The position numbers were made by a program, and so were the translations under genes. Positions 17,535 to 25,554 of a DNA stretch of 64,000 nucleotides are shown one piece after another. The stretch's first letter is position 1; each line of letters opens with the position of its first letter. The notes under the pieces are model-generated. The model did not search any database, was not told the DNA's origin, and saw only the letters and a list, made by a program, of their open reading frames with translations. This DNA comes from an uncultured Phascolarctobacterium sp. (GTDB taxonomy: Bacteria > Bacillota > Negativicutes > Acidaminococcales > Acidaminococcaceae): NCBI GenBank assembly GCA_900547415.1, contig URGS01000004.1, positions 34,580-98,579 of the forward strand, written 5' to 3'.

Positions 17535-17558
17535 TTTACTAAAAGAATAGAGGTATAT

Positions 17559-18872
17559 ATGAAACCCATACATATTATTGGCGCTGGTTTGGCAGGCTGT
17601 GAGGCAGCTTGGCAGCTGGTAAAACGTGATATTCCTGTAATCCTGCACGAAATGCGTCCTGTTAAAAGCAGTGCTGCACATAAAACGGATTACTTTGCAG
17701 AGCTTGTTTGCAGCAACTCCCTGCGTGCTGCAAATGTAGAAAACGCAGTTGGTCTTCTGAAGGAGGAAATGCGTCATTTAGGCTCCCTGATTATGGCTAA
17801 GGCTGATGAGCATCAGGTTCCTGCAGGTGGAGCGTTAGCTGTTGACCGTGATGGCTTTGCCGCTGCTGTAACTGAGACTGTGAAAAATCATCCCTTGGTT
17901 ACTGTTATTCATGAAGAGGTAACTGATTTAGAGAAGCTGGAAGGCATAGTAATTGTTGCCAGTGGTCCTTTGACATCAGAAGCTCTCTTTGCCAATATTA
18001 AGGAAATGCTCCATGAGGACTATTGTCATTTCTTCGATGCAGCGGCACCAATCGTAACTGCAGACTCCTTAGACTATGACAAGGTTTATCGTGCATCCCG
18101 CTATGATAAGGGTGGAGCAGACTACCTAAACTGCCCCTTCTACACAAAGGAAGAATATCTTGCCTTTTGGAATGAGCTGTGCAGTGCAGAAGGTGCTCCG
18201 GTAAAGGATTTTGAGCATGATGTATTTGAAGCGTGCATGCCTATTGAGGAAATGGCATCCCGCGGTGAGGATACTATGCGTTTTGGTCCCTTAAAGCCTG
18301 TTGGGCTGGTCGATCCTAGAGTTGGCAAAGAGGCCTATGCAGTAGTACAGCTTCGTCAGGATAATGCTGCTGCTTCTTTGTACAATATTGTTGGCTTTCA
18401 GACTCATTTGAAATGGCCTGAGCAGCGTCGTGTGTTTGGCATGATTCCTGGCTTGGAAAAGGCTGAATTTGTCCGTTTTGGAGTAATGCATAAGAATACC
18501 TATTTAAAATCTCCTCAGCTTTTAGATAAGCATTTCTGCCTAAGAAAAAATGAGCGCTTTTATTTTGCTGGTCAGATGACAGGTGTAGAGGGCTATGTAG
18601 AGTCTGCTGCATCAGGTCTGATGGCAGGTATTCATGCAGCACGTGCTGCCATGGAGCTGGCTGCTGTTGATTTTCCTGATGTGACTGCATTGGGATCTCT
18701 GGCAAATTATATTAGCAATCCTGAGATTGAGGATTTCCAGCCTATGAATATTAATTTTGGCATAATTCCGCCTTTGGAAATTCGTATTCGCAAGAAACGC
18801 GAAAAGAATGCTAAATTAGCTGAGCGCTCCCTAGAAGCACTTGGTAGCTTTATTTCCGCTAAGGAAATTTAA
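17559..18872 (+). CDS. trmFO: tRNA uracil-54 methyltransferase TrmFO (folate/FAD-dependent)
   Basis: Flavoprotein of 437 residues that makes m5U54 in the T-loop of tRNA using methylenetetrahydrofolate. The N-terminal dinucleotide motif is IIGAGLAGCEAAW, followed by the family block LHEMRPVKSSAAHKTDYFAELVCSNS (shown here only as a landmark near residues 30-50). The C-terminal half contains QMTGVEGYVESAASGLMAG, and the nucleophile region CPFYTKEEY is present. It follows topA by 24 bp, an arrangement common in Firmicutes. Confidence 0.95.
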   Translation: MKPIHIIGAGLAGCEAAWQLVKRDIPVILHEMRPVKSSAAHKTDYFAELVCSNSLRAANVENAVGLLKEEMRHLGSLIMAKADEHQVPAGGALAVDRDGFAAAVTETVKNHPLVTVIHEEVTDLEKLEGIVIVASGPLTSEALFANIKEMLHEDYCHFFDAAAPIVTADSLDYDKVYRASRYDKGGADYLNCPFYTKEEYLAFWNELCSAEGAPVKDFEHDVFEACMPIEEMASRGEDTMRFGPLKPVGLVDPRVGKEAYAVVQLRQDNAAASLYNIVGFQTHLKWPEQRRVFGMIPGLEKAEFVRFGVMHKNTYLKSPQLLDKHFCLRKNERFYFAGQMTGVEGYVESAASGLMAGIHAARAAMELAAVDFPDVTALGSLANYISNPEIEDFQPMNINFGIIPPLEIRIRKKREKNAKLAERSLEALGSFISAKEI

Positions 18873-18895
18873 CAAATAAAAATATTACGAATTTC

Positions 18896-18924
18896 TTGAC
18901 AATTTTTGTATCTAGGGCTAAGAT
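18896..18924 (+). promoter_or_regulatory. Candidate promoter upstream of a hairpin and xerC
   Basis: Consensus TTGACA (18896-18901), 17 bp spacer and TAAGAT (18919-18924). A terminator-like hairpin begins about 35 bp later, so transcripts may be attenuated before xerC. Confidence 0.45.
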
Positions 18925-18958
18925 TATAGTGTAATTTTCATTATGCTGATTCAACGGA

Positions 18959-18990
18959 GAAGCAGTGCTGTTAAAGCACTGCTTCTTTCA
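18959..18990 (+). terminator. Hairpin terminator or attenuator between trmFO and xerC
   Basis: AGAAGCAGTGCT pairs perfectly with AGCACTGCTTCT around a short loop and is followed by TTTC and a later five-T tract. It can end trmFO transcripts or attenuate xerC-codY. Confidence 0.7.
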
Positions 18991-19084
18991 GCTTTTTCAG
19001 ATATATATATAATATTAGAAAATTTTGAAATTTTACTTGCGAGTGAATTGCGTTTGTGATAATCTTTAATATAAGGAAATGTTT

Positions 19085-19990
19085 ATGAATGATATTCAAA
19101 TAAGCCTCACTGAAAAATTTTATAATTATCTCGCTGTAGAAAAGAATTCTTCGGAGCTTACTATTGCGAATTATCGCAGGGATATTAATCATTTCATCTC
19201 TTTTATAGACCAGCGCTATCCTGAAGGCTGTCAATGGCGTCAGATAGGTCAGTTGGATATTCGTGCATACTTGGCTATGCTTAATGAAAAGGAATATGCC
19301 CGTCGCACAATTGCACGTCATATTTCTGCCTTGCGTTCCTTTTACAAATATTTATTGAGAGAAAATCTTGTTGACTTTAGTCCTCTTGCTAAGGTTCGTT
19401 CTCCTAAGCTGGATAAGCCATTGCCTGTGTTTTTAGATGAATTAGAAATAACAGAGCTGCTGCAGCTGCCGGATGATACACCCTTGGGGAGAAGGGATGC
19501 TGCAGTCCTGGAGCTTTTATATGCAACAGGCTGTCGTGTTTCTGAATTGGTGGGGTTAACGTTGGAACGCATAGATTTGGGTAATCGCTTTGTACTTCTT
19601 TTGGGTAAGGGCAATAAGGAACGTCTTGTTCCTTTGGGAAGCACCTGCTGTGGAGTAATACAGGTATATTATGCTTATCGCAGGCAGCTTATGATTAAAT
19701 ACAAGCAGGAGCACGAATATGTTTTTGTTAACAGCCGTGGAGGAATTCTTACTGACAGAAGCGTACGCCGGGTTCTGGATAAATACATTTCCCAGCTGGC
19801 TATTCGCAAAAACGTCAGCCCCCATACTATCAGACACACTTTTGCCACCCATCTTTTAGAGCATGGTGCTGACTTAAGAGCTGTGCAGGAGCTTTTGGGG
19901 CACGCTAATTTGTCAACTACACAGATATATACACATGTGACAACTGAGCGTATAGCTGCCGTTTACAGGAAAAATCATCCACGTGCCTAA
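19085..19990 (+). CDS. xerC: Tyrosine recombinase XerC
   Basis: Site-specific recombinase of 301 residues that resolves chromosome dimers at dif. The N-terminal SAM-like core-binding domain is followed by the catalytic domain with the full set R151 (TGCRVSEL), K175 (GKGNKER), H247 and R250 (HTIRHTFATHL), H273 (LGHANLS) and nucleophile Y282. A chromosomal Xer protein is favoured over a phage integrase by length and by its position before codY. Start chosen as the second ATG, seven bases after AAGGA; the first ATG overlaps that site. Confidence 0.9.
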   Translation: MNDIQISLTEKFYNYLAVEKNSSELTIANYRRDINHFISFIDQRYPEGCQWRQIGQLDIRAYLAMLNEKEYARRTIARHISALRSFYKYLLRENLVDFSPLAKVRSPKLDKPLPVFLDELEITELLQLPDDTPLGRRDAAVLELLYATGCRVSELVGLTLERIDLGNRFVLLLGKGNKERLVPLGSTCCGVIQVYYAYRRQLMIKYKQEHEYVFVNSRGGILTDRSVRRVLDKYISQLAIRKNVSPHTIRHTFATHLLEHGADLRAVQELLGHANLSTTQIYTHVTTERIAAVYRKNHPRA

Positions 19991-20013
19991 AACTTCTACT
20001 AGGAGGGGACATT

Positions 20014-20781
20014 ATGGAATTATTAGAGAAAACAAGAAGAATTAATCGCTTGCTGCAAAGAGGGGACAAGGTAGAATTTAATGCTATTGCCAGCTTGTTG
20101 AAAGAGGTAATTGGTGCTAATATCTACATTGTAGGCCGCAAGGGTGGTATTAAGGGCTACGCATTAATTCATGAGTTTGAATGTCCTATTATGAGAGATC
20201 AGGTGCTTGACCACAGAAAATTTCCTGATAAGTACCTGGAGTTTATCATGGGCGTAAAAGAAACTCTTGCAAATATTCCTCATGTAGATCAAAAGTGCTC
20301 TTTTATTCAAGAAACTAAGTGTATGTTTATGGATAAAAAAACCACCATTGTACCTATTTATGGCAATGGTGAACGTATTGGTACTTTGATTGTTGCTAAG
20401 TATGACCAAGATTTTGATAGCGAGGATTTGCTTTTGGCGGAGTATGCTGCAACAGTACTTGGTGTAGAAATTCTTCACGAAAGAGCAGCTGTTATTGCTG
20501 ATGAGGCTAGACAAAAAGCCATGGTGCAAATGGCTTTCTCCACTCTGTCTTATTCTGAGCTTGAGGCCATAGTAAATATTTTGGGTGAGCTACAGGGCAG
20601 CGAAGGTCTGCTGGTAGCATCTAAGATTGCTGATAGGGTAGGTATTACACGTTCTGTTATCGTTAACGCTTTGCGCAAATTTGAAAGTGCAGGCATCATT
20701 GAAACCAAATCCCTTGGTATGAAGGGCACCTACATTAAAGTAAAAAATGAATTTCTTTTTGCTGAACTGAAGAAGAAATAA
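20014..20781 (+). CDS. codY: GTP-sensing global regulator CodY
   Basis: Transcription factor of 255 residues. The N-terminal GAF domain binds branched-chain amino acids in characterised members, and GTP raises DNA affinity. The C-terminal winged helix-turn-helix is the conserved ASKIADRVGITRSVIVNALR segment. It would repress amino-acid synthesis, uptake and adaptation genes while nutrients are plentiful. It follows xerC by 23 bp with AGGAGGGG as RBS. In Bacillus the hslV and hslU genes (clpQ and clpY) lie between these two genes; here they are absent. Confidence 0.96.
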   Translation: MELLEKTRRINRLLQRGDKVEFNAIASLLKEVIGANIYIVGRKGGIKGYALIHEFECPIMRDQVLDHRKFPDKYLEFIMGVKETLANIPHVDQKCSFIQETKCMFMDKKTTIVPIYGNGERIGTLIVAKYDQDFDSEDLLLAEYAATVLGVEILHERAAVIADEARQKAMVQMAFSTLSYSELEAIVNILGELQGSEGLLVASKIADRVGITRSVIVNALRKFESAGIIETKSLGMKGTYIKVKNEFLFAELKKK

Positions 20782-20784
20782 TTC

Positions 20785-20819
20785 AAGACCGCTTCCGATT
20801 TTACGGAGGCGGTCTTTTG
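20785..20819 (+). terminator. Terminator after codY
   Basis: AGACCGCTTCCG pairs with CGGAGGCGGTCT around a short loop, ending TTTT. Confidence 0.88.
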
Positions 20820-20845
20820 TCTAAAGTGTCTTTATATGATATAAT
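20817..20845 (+). promoter_or_regulatory. Candidate promoter of the enoyl-CoA hydratase-family gene
   Basis: TTGTCT (20817-20822), 17 bp spacer and TATAAT (20840-20845). The -35 overlaps the tail of the codY terminator. Confidence 0.45.
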
Positions 20846-20882
20846 TAAACATATCTCATAACATTGCAAAGGAGTGCTGCAA

Positions 20883-21659
20883 ATGGAAAACGAAGTTTTG
20901 TATGTTGTTGAAAACAATGTTGCTACGATTACCATGAATCGTCCCAAGAGTCTCAACTCTATGAACGACGGACTGATTAACGGACTGCACGATGCTATTA
21001 CTAAGGCTGCTGCTGATAAAGAGGTCAGAGCAATTGTGCTTACAGGCAATGGCAAGGCTTTTTGCGCTGGTGGTGACTTGAGCTATCTGAATGGTATTGA
21101 GGTTGCTGCTGATAAAAAAGCCTTCATTGCTAAGGTTGGCGACGTGGCTAAACGTTTGACCACTATTGAAAAGCCCGTGATTGCTTATGTTAATGGTGTA
21201 GCAGCAGGTGCTGGTGTTAATCTGATGCTGGCCTGTGATTTGGTATATGCTTCTGCTAAGGCTCGTTTTGCAGAAAGCTTTTCCAAGGTTGGACTTATTC
21301 CCGACTGTGGTGGCCTTTATTTTCTGCCCAAGGCTGTTGGCGTATTGAATGCTAAGGAACTGATGTTTACTGCAGACCTTATTGATGCACCTACAGCAGA
21401 AAAGCTAGGTATGCTTAATGCTGTGTATGATGACGAAGTTCTTCATGACAAGGTTTATGAAATGGCAGCACGCTTGGCGGCCAGCGCTCCTTTGTCTATT
21501 TCTCTTATAAAAAAATATCTTAATAACACAGCATTAACCTTGGATGAGGTGCTGACTATTGAGGAAACTACCCAGGCTCTTTTAATGGGTACCGATGATT
21601 GCAAGGAAGGCATTGCAGCCTTTTACGAAAAACGTAATCCTGTTTTTACAGGTAAATAG
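20883..21659 (+). CDS. Enoyl-CoA hydratase/isomerase (crotonase) family protein
   Basis: CoA-ester enzyme of 258 residues. The oxyanion-hole segments are AFCAGGDLSYLNG and GVAAGAGVNLMLACDL. The active-site segment SKVGLIPDCGGLYFLP carries Asp where hydratases have the second catalytic Glu and closely resembles the PaaG isomerase type, so isomerase activity is at least as likely as hydration. The substrate is unknown. No beta-oxidation partners are adjacent. ATG chosen for AAAGGAG nine bases upstream; a GTG three codons earlier has no spacing to an RBS. Confidence 0.85.
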   Translation: MENEVLYVVENNVATITMNRPKSLNSMNDGLINGLHDAITKAAADKEVRAIVLTGNGKAFCAGGDLSYLNGIEVAADKKAFIAKVGDVAKRLTTIEKPVIAYVNGVAAGAGVNLMLACDLVYASAKARFAESFSKVGLIPDCGGLYFLPKAVGVLNAKELMFTADLIDAPTAEKLGMLNAVYDDEVLHDKVYEMAARLAASAPLSISLIKKYLNNTALTLDEVLTIEETTQALLMGTDDCKEGIAAFYEKRNPVFTGK

Positions 21660-21669
21660 TAAATAATTT

Positions 21670-21711
21670 ACGGAATCGTCACTATAAGAGGAGCGATTCC
21701 GTTTCCTTTTT
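21670..21711 (+). terminator. Terminator after the crotonase-family gene
   Basis: ACGGAATCG (21670-21678) pairs with CGATTCCGT (21694-21702) across a 15-base loop, followed by a T-rich tract. Confidence 0.7.
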
Positions 21712-21772
21712 ATTGATGCTTGTGTTATAATTGTACTATTGAGTAGTTTATGCTTTTTTCGGAGGTTAATAA

Positions 21773-22393
21773 ATGTTAGATTTTAATACTTTGGTATTTC
21801 GTGTTCCGGCACTGCTTTTTGCTATAACTATTCATGAGTACGCACATGCACAAGCAGCTGATGCTATGGGTGATCCGACTCCCCGTTATATGGGACGTCT
21901 GACCATGAATCCTTTGGCACATCTTGATGTTTTTGGTGCACTGATGCTGGTTATTGTAGGCTTTGGCTGGGCTAAGCCGGTTGCTATTGATGATAATAAT
22001 TTCCGTAACCGCAGAGATGGTATTCTTAAGGTTTCTCTAGCGGGCCCTGCAGCAAATCTTTTTGTCTGTTTTCTAGCGGCGTTGGTTGCTGCTGTTATGC
22101 AGAACTTTGGCCTTCTCAGCAATGGTGTATATCAGTTCCTGCTCTGGATGCAGTTGTACAACGTATGGTTTGCATTCTTTAATCTGATTCCCGTTCCGCC
22201 TTTGGACGGTGCCAAGATTCTCTGTACTTTGCTTCCTGCAAAGCAGGCCTGGGAGTATGACAACTTTGTGGGCAGCTATGGCATCTACATTCTGTTAGCG
22301 CTGGTATTTACCGGTGTTATCGGTATGATTATCAATCCGCTGGCTGGATTATATATGGGAATAGTAAGCAGTATTTTAGGCTTGATTTTCTAA
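21773..22393 (+). CDS. Site-2 protease family (M50) membrane metallopeptidase
   Basis: Intramembrane zinc protease-like protein of 206 residues. The HExxH zinc motif is HEYAH in TIHEYAHAQAADAMG near residue 20, and the third ligand is in NLIPVPPLDGAKIL. This short form without a PDZ domain resembles Bacillus YwhC-type proteins, whose substrates are poorly known. It is not RseP, which is longer and carries PDZ domains. RBS CGGAGG precedes the ATG. Confidence 0.88.
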   Translation: MLDFNTLVFRVPALLFAITIHEYAHAQAADAMGDPTPRYMGRLTMNPLAHLDVFGALMLVIVGFGWAKPVAIDDNNFRNRRDGILKVSLAGPAANLFVCFLAALVAAVMQNFGLLSNGVYQFLLWMQLYNVWFAFFNLIPVPPLDGAKILCTLLPAKQAWEYDNFVGSYGIYILLALVFTGVIGMIINPLAGLYMGIVSSILGLIF

Positions 22394-22417
22394 ATTATGG
22401 TAAATTACCGTGCTGCC

Positions 22418-22443
22418 ATTTCCTTATAAATAAAGGAATGGTG
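22418..22443. repeat. Hairpin in the trpS leader
   Basis: CCATTTCCTTA and TAAAGGAATGG can pair around a TAAA loop in the 96 bp between the protease gene and trpS. It is too small for a T-box and lacks the T-box antiterminator signature. Its role is unknown. Confidence 0.35.
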
Positions 22444-22489
22444 AAGATAGTGCGGCTGCCAGTATAATATTAATATAAAGGGGTCTTGA

Positions 22490-23485
22490 ATGATGAACAA
22501 AGGTAGAATTTTTAGTGGTATGCAGCCTTCTGGCCGTTTTCACTTAGGCAACTATATGGGTGCACTGGAAAACTGGGTGCGCCTGCAAAATGAATATGAA
22601 TGCTTTTTCTCTATTGTAGATTTGCATGCATTGACTTCATCTTATGCAGATACCTCTAAGCTGCAGGACAATGTTCACGAAATGGCTATTGATTGGCTGA
22701 GCGCTGGCCTTGATCCGGAAAAGAACGTAATTTTCGTACAATCCCATGTCAAGGAGCATGCTGAACTAGCACTTCTTTTAGGTATGAGCACTCCCTTGTC
22801 CTGGCTGGAGCGTGTCCCGACCTACAAGGACAAGATTAGAGATTTAGAGGGCAGCGGTAAGGATTTGCATACCTATGGCTTCCTGGGCTATCCTGTGCTG
22901 ATGGCAGCAGATATTATGTTGTATAAGGCTACCTGCGTTCCTGTAGGCGAGGACCAATCTGCCCATCTGGAGCTGACTCGTGAATTGGTACGTCGTTTCA
23001 ACTATCTGTATCACAAGGAAGTTTTCCCTGAGCCTCAGGCTGTATTCTCCAAGGCTAAGGTGTTGCCTGGCATTGATGGCCGTAAAATGTCAAAATCCTA
23101 TGGCAATTCTATTCCCTTTGGTGCGTCTTCTGAAGAAATGTGGGAAAAGGTACGCATGATGACTACTGACCCGCAGCGCATTAAAAAGACTGACAAGGGT
23201 AATCCTGATGTGTGCATTGTGTATAAATTCCAACAGGTATTCAATACCGAGGAATGCAAGGATATTGAAGCTAAATGCCGTGCTGGTGAAATTGGCTGCG
23301 TACAATGCAAAAAATGCTTAGCAGCTAAGATGAATGCTATGCTGGCAGATATTCACGCTAAACGTGCTGAACTGGAAAAGAAGCCGGAATACATTAAAGA
23401 GGTTTTGGAATACGGCGCACAGCGCGCTCGTAAGGAAGCAGAAAAGAACATGGCAGAAATTAAAGCAGCCATGAACGTACTGTAA
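22490..23485 (+). CDS. trpS: Tryptophanyl-tRNA synthetase
   Basis: Class Ic aminoacyl-tRNA synthetase of 331 residues that charges tRNA-Trp. The HIGH-type motif is PSGRFHLGNYMGA and the KMSKS loop is GRKMSKSYGN. A small Cys cluster (CVQCKKC) lies near residue 265. Tandem ATGs follow AAAGGGG. It opens a tightly spaced run: scpA begins five bases after its stop. Confidence 0.96.
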   Translation: MMNKGRIFSGMQPSGRFHLGNYMGALENWVRLQNEYECFFSIVDLHALTSSYADTSKLQDNVHEMAIDWLSAGLDPEKNVIFVQSHVKEHAELALLLGMSTPLSWLERVPTYKDKIRDLEGSGKDLHTYGFLGYPVLMAADIMLYKATCVPVGEDQSAHLELTRELVRRFNYLYHKEVFPEPQAVFSKAKVLPGIDGRKMSKSYGNSIPFGASSEEMWEKVRMMTTDPQRIKKTDKGNPDVCIVYKFQQVFNTEECKDIEAKCRAGEIGCVQCKKCLAAKMNAMLADIHAKRAELEKKPEYIKEVLEYGAQRARKEAEKNMAEIKAAMNVL

Positions 23486-23490
23486 ACTTT

Positions 23491-24198
23491 ATGACTGATT
23501 TATCTCTTAAGCTCAGTGCTTTTGAGGGTCCGTTAGACCTTTTGATGCATCTGATTGAAAAGGATAAAATAGATATATATGACATTCCCATTGTCTCTAT
23601 AACAGAGCAATATATTAGCTACCTTCGTAACCTCAGTGAGTTTGATATGGAAATAGCCAGTGAATTTTTGGTTATGGCAGCAACGCTGCTGCAGATAAAA
23701 TCAAGGATGCTGCTTCCTAAGGCTCCTGCAATAGATACGGAGGAAGAGGCTGATCCCCGTCAGCAGCTGGTAGAAATGCTTGTTGAGTATAGACGCATAA
23801 AGGAGCTTGCAGGATCTCTGATAATACTGAAGGAGGAGGCAGACCGCTATTATCATCGCCGTCCGATGTTTGCCGATGTTTGTGAGAGGGTTTTGCCTAA
23901 TTATAATGCAGGTGTGCTGCTGAAGGCTTTGGCAGCTATGGTTAATAGTGATAATAAGCCTTCAGCGTATATTGAACCACAAGCCTTCAGTGTTCAGGAA
24001 AAAATGGCGTCTATTCTCAAAAAATTGCAAAAAAAACCACAAGGTTTTCTTTTGAATGAGCTGTTTGCTGTAGGTGTTTCTGGTGAAAAGGTTGCAGCCT
24101 TTTTAGGTGTACTGGAGCTATTGAAAATGGGACTTATTTCCATTAACCAGTCGGCTCAGTTTGCACCAATATATATTTTCCCTAAGGGAGGGGAGTAG
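23491..24198 (+). CDS. scpA: Segregation and condensation protein A
   Basis: Kleisin subunit of the SMC-ScpAB condensin, 235 residues; it bridges the SMC heads and binds ScpB. The N-terminal FEGPLDLLMHLIEKDKIDIYDI is the ScpA signature, and the C-terminal winged helix is present. No Shine-Dalgarno is visible at its ATG, so translation probably depends on coupling to trpS, whose stop is five bases away. Confidence 0.95.
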   Translation: MTDLSLKLSAFEGPLDLLMHLIEKDKIDIYDIPIVSITEQYISYLRNLSEFDMEIASEFLVMAATLLQIKSRMLLPKAPAIDTEEEADPRQQLVEMLVEYRRIKELAGSLIILKEEADRYYHRRPMFADVCERVLPNYNAGVLLKALAAMVNSDNKPSAYIEPQAFSVQEKMASILKKLQKKPQGFLLNELFAVGVSGEKVAAFLGVLELLKMGLISINQSAQFAPIYIFPKGGE

Positions 24199-24201
24199 GG
24201 C

Positions 24202-24798
24202 ATGCTTTATAAAAAACTAACAGGCGCTCTGGAGGCTGTGCTTTTTGCAGCAGGTGAACCTCTCTCTGTAGCGGAAATAGCAGGTATTATGCAATTGGAA
24301 AAGCCACAGGTTTGGGAGCTCTTAGGAACTTTGTCCCAAAGCTATGAAGATGAGGGACGAGGACTGATGCTTCGTGAAATAGGCGGTGGCTATCAGCTGG
24401 TTACTAAGCCCGAGCATTACAGAATGTTCAGTACTATGGGTAAGAAGAAGGAAATCAAGCTTACTAACGCTGCTATGGAAACCTTGGCAATTGTAGCCTT
24501 CAAGCAGCCTGTAACTAGGGCTGAAATGGAAGCTATTCGTGGTGTTAAGGTAGATGGCGTTGTTAATACGCTTTTAGAGCTGGATTTAATTACGGAGGCA
24601 GGAAGAAAGAAAGCCCTGGGCAATCCAATTCTTTATGCAACAACAGATAAATTTCTAACAGTCTTCGGATTGGGATCTATTGATGATTTGCCAAGACCTG
24701 ATAGTCAGGAAGCTAAAGATTACGTAGAGGATGGAGTGCAGCAGATTCTTGATTTAGGCATTGAGGATGAAAAGGCTAATGAGAGTCTGCCTATGTAA
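24202..24798 (+). CDS. scpB: Segregation and condensation protein B
   Basis: ScpB, 198 residues, a tandem winged-helix dimer that stabilises the kleisin of SMC condensin. LEAVLFAAGEPLSVAEIA at the N-terminus and LAIVAFKQPVTRAEMEAIRGV in the second domain are diagnostic. It starts three bases after scpA, behind GGGAGGGGAG, as in most Firmicutes. Confidence 0.95.
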   Translation: MLYKKLTGALEAVLFAAGEPLSVAEIAGIMQLEKPQVWELLGTLSQSYEDEGRGLMLREIGGGYQLVTKPEHYRMFSTMGKKKEIKLTNAAMETLAIVAFKQPVTRAEMEAIRGVKVDGVVNTLLELDLITEAGRKKALGNPILYATTDKFLTVFGLGSIDDLPRPDSQEAKDYVEDGVQQILDLGIEDEKANESLPM

Positions 24799-24828
24799 AT
24801 CAAAAATATATTTTAAGGATAATATTTA

Positions 24829-25554
24829 ATGGAAGAACGTTTACAAAAAATTCTCGCGGCGGCAGGTATTGCCTCCCGTAGAGAAGCAGAAAAAATTATT
24901 ACAGCAGGACGTGTAAAGGTTAACGGTAAGGTGGTAACAGAGCTAGGAGTTAAATTTGATGCCTCTAAGTGCCGAATTACTGTTGATGGCAAGCCAATTG
25001 CTCAGGAGCAAAAGGTTTATTATATGTTCTACAAGCCTCGTGGAGTAGTAACTACTATGAACGACCCTCAAAATAGAAGAAGCATTGCTGATTTTGTTGA
25101 AAGTCTTCCGCAAAGGGTGTTTCCGGTAGGACGTCTTGATTATAATACAGAGGGTTTGCTGCTCCTGACCAACGATGGAGCCATGGCTCAGGCACTTATG
25201 CATCCAAGCCATGAGGTTAATAAGACCTACCTGGTAAAATGCGTAGGTATTATTCCACAGGAGAAGCTGGATGAGCTGCGTATTGGAGTTAAGCTGGAGG
25301 ATGGTATGACCGCTCCTGCTATTGTTAATCTGCGTGCATATGACCATGACCATAATGCTACTTTGTTCGATATAGCTATTCATGAGGGCCGTAACCGTCA
25401 GGTTCGTCGTATGTGTGATGCAATTGGCTTTCCTGTGCGCGAGCTGAAGCGTGTTAAAATGGGTCCTCTTGTGCTCAGAGATTTGGGACGTGGAAAGTGC
25501 CGTATGCTCACTGAGCTGGAGCTTTCCCAATTAAAAAAGGCGGCTAAGCTATGA
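24829..25554 (+). CDS. rluB: Ribosomal large-subunit pseudouridine synthase B-type (RsuA/RluB family)
   Basis: rRNA-modifying enzyme of 241 residues. The N-terminal S4 RNA-binding domain covers residues 1-60; the synthase domain carries the catalytic Asp in GRLDYNTEGLLLLTNDG. RluB acts on 23S rRNA near position 2605; the exact target here is inferred from synteny with scpAB, the usual Firmicute location. The stop overlaps the next start (ATGA). Confidence 0.92.
   Translation: MEERLQKILAAAGIASRREAEKIITAGRVKVNGKVVTELGVKFDASKCRITVDGKPIAQEQKVYYMFYKPRGVVTTMNDPQNRRSIADFVESLPQRVFPVGRLDYNTEGLLLLTNDGAMAQALMHPSHEVNKTYLVKCVGIIPQEKLDELRIGVKLEDGMTAPAIVNLRAYDHDHNATLFDIAIHEGRNRQVRRMCDAIGFPVRELKRVKMGPLVLRDLGRGKCRMLTELELSQLKKAAKL

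Noticed and set aside
17141..17569. Second minus-strand frame, very hydrophobic, opposite the topA tail
   Set aside because: Hydrophobicity is the antisense image of Lys/Ala codons, not a membrane protein.
16464..17777. 437-codon minus-strand frame opposite topA
   Set aside because: Antisense to zinc-finger and Lys/Ala repeats; Cys/Phe/Ser-rich translation with no RBS.
18940..19060. 38-codon + strand frame across the hairpin before xerC
   Set aside because: No RBS, and the frame runs through a terminator stem.
19085..19990. Phage integrase marking a mobile element
   Set aside because: Length, motifs and codY linkage fit chromosomal XerC; no att repeats or phage genes nearby.
22394..22489. 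T-box riboswitch upstream of trpS
   Set aside because: The gap is under 100 bp and lacks the T-box sequence and antiterminator; only a small hairpin is present.
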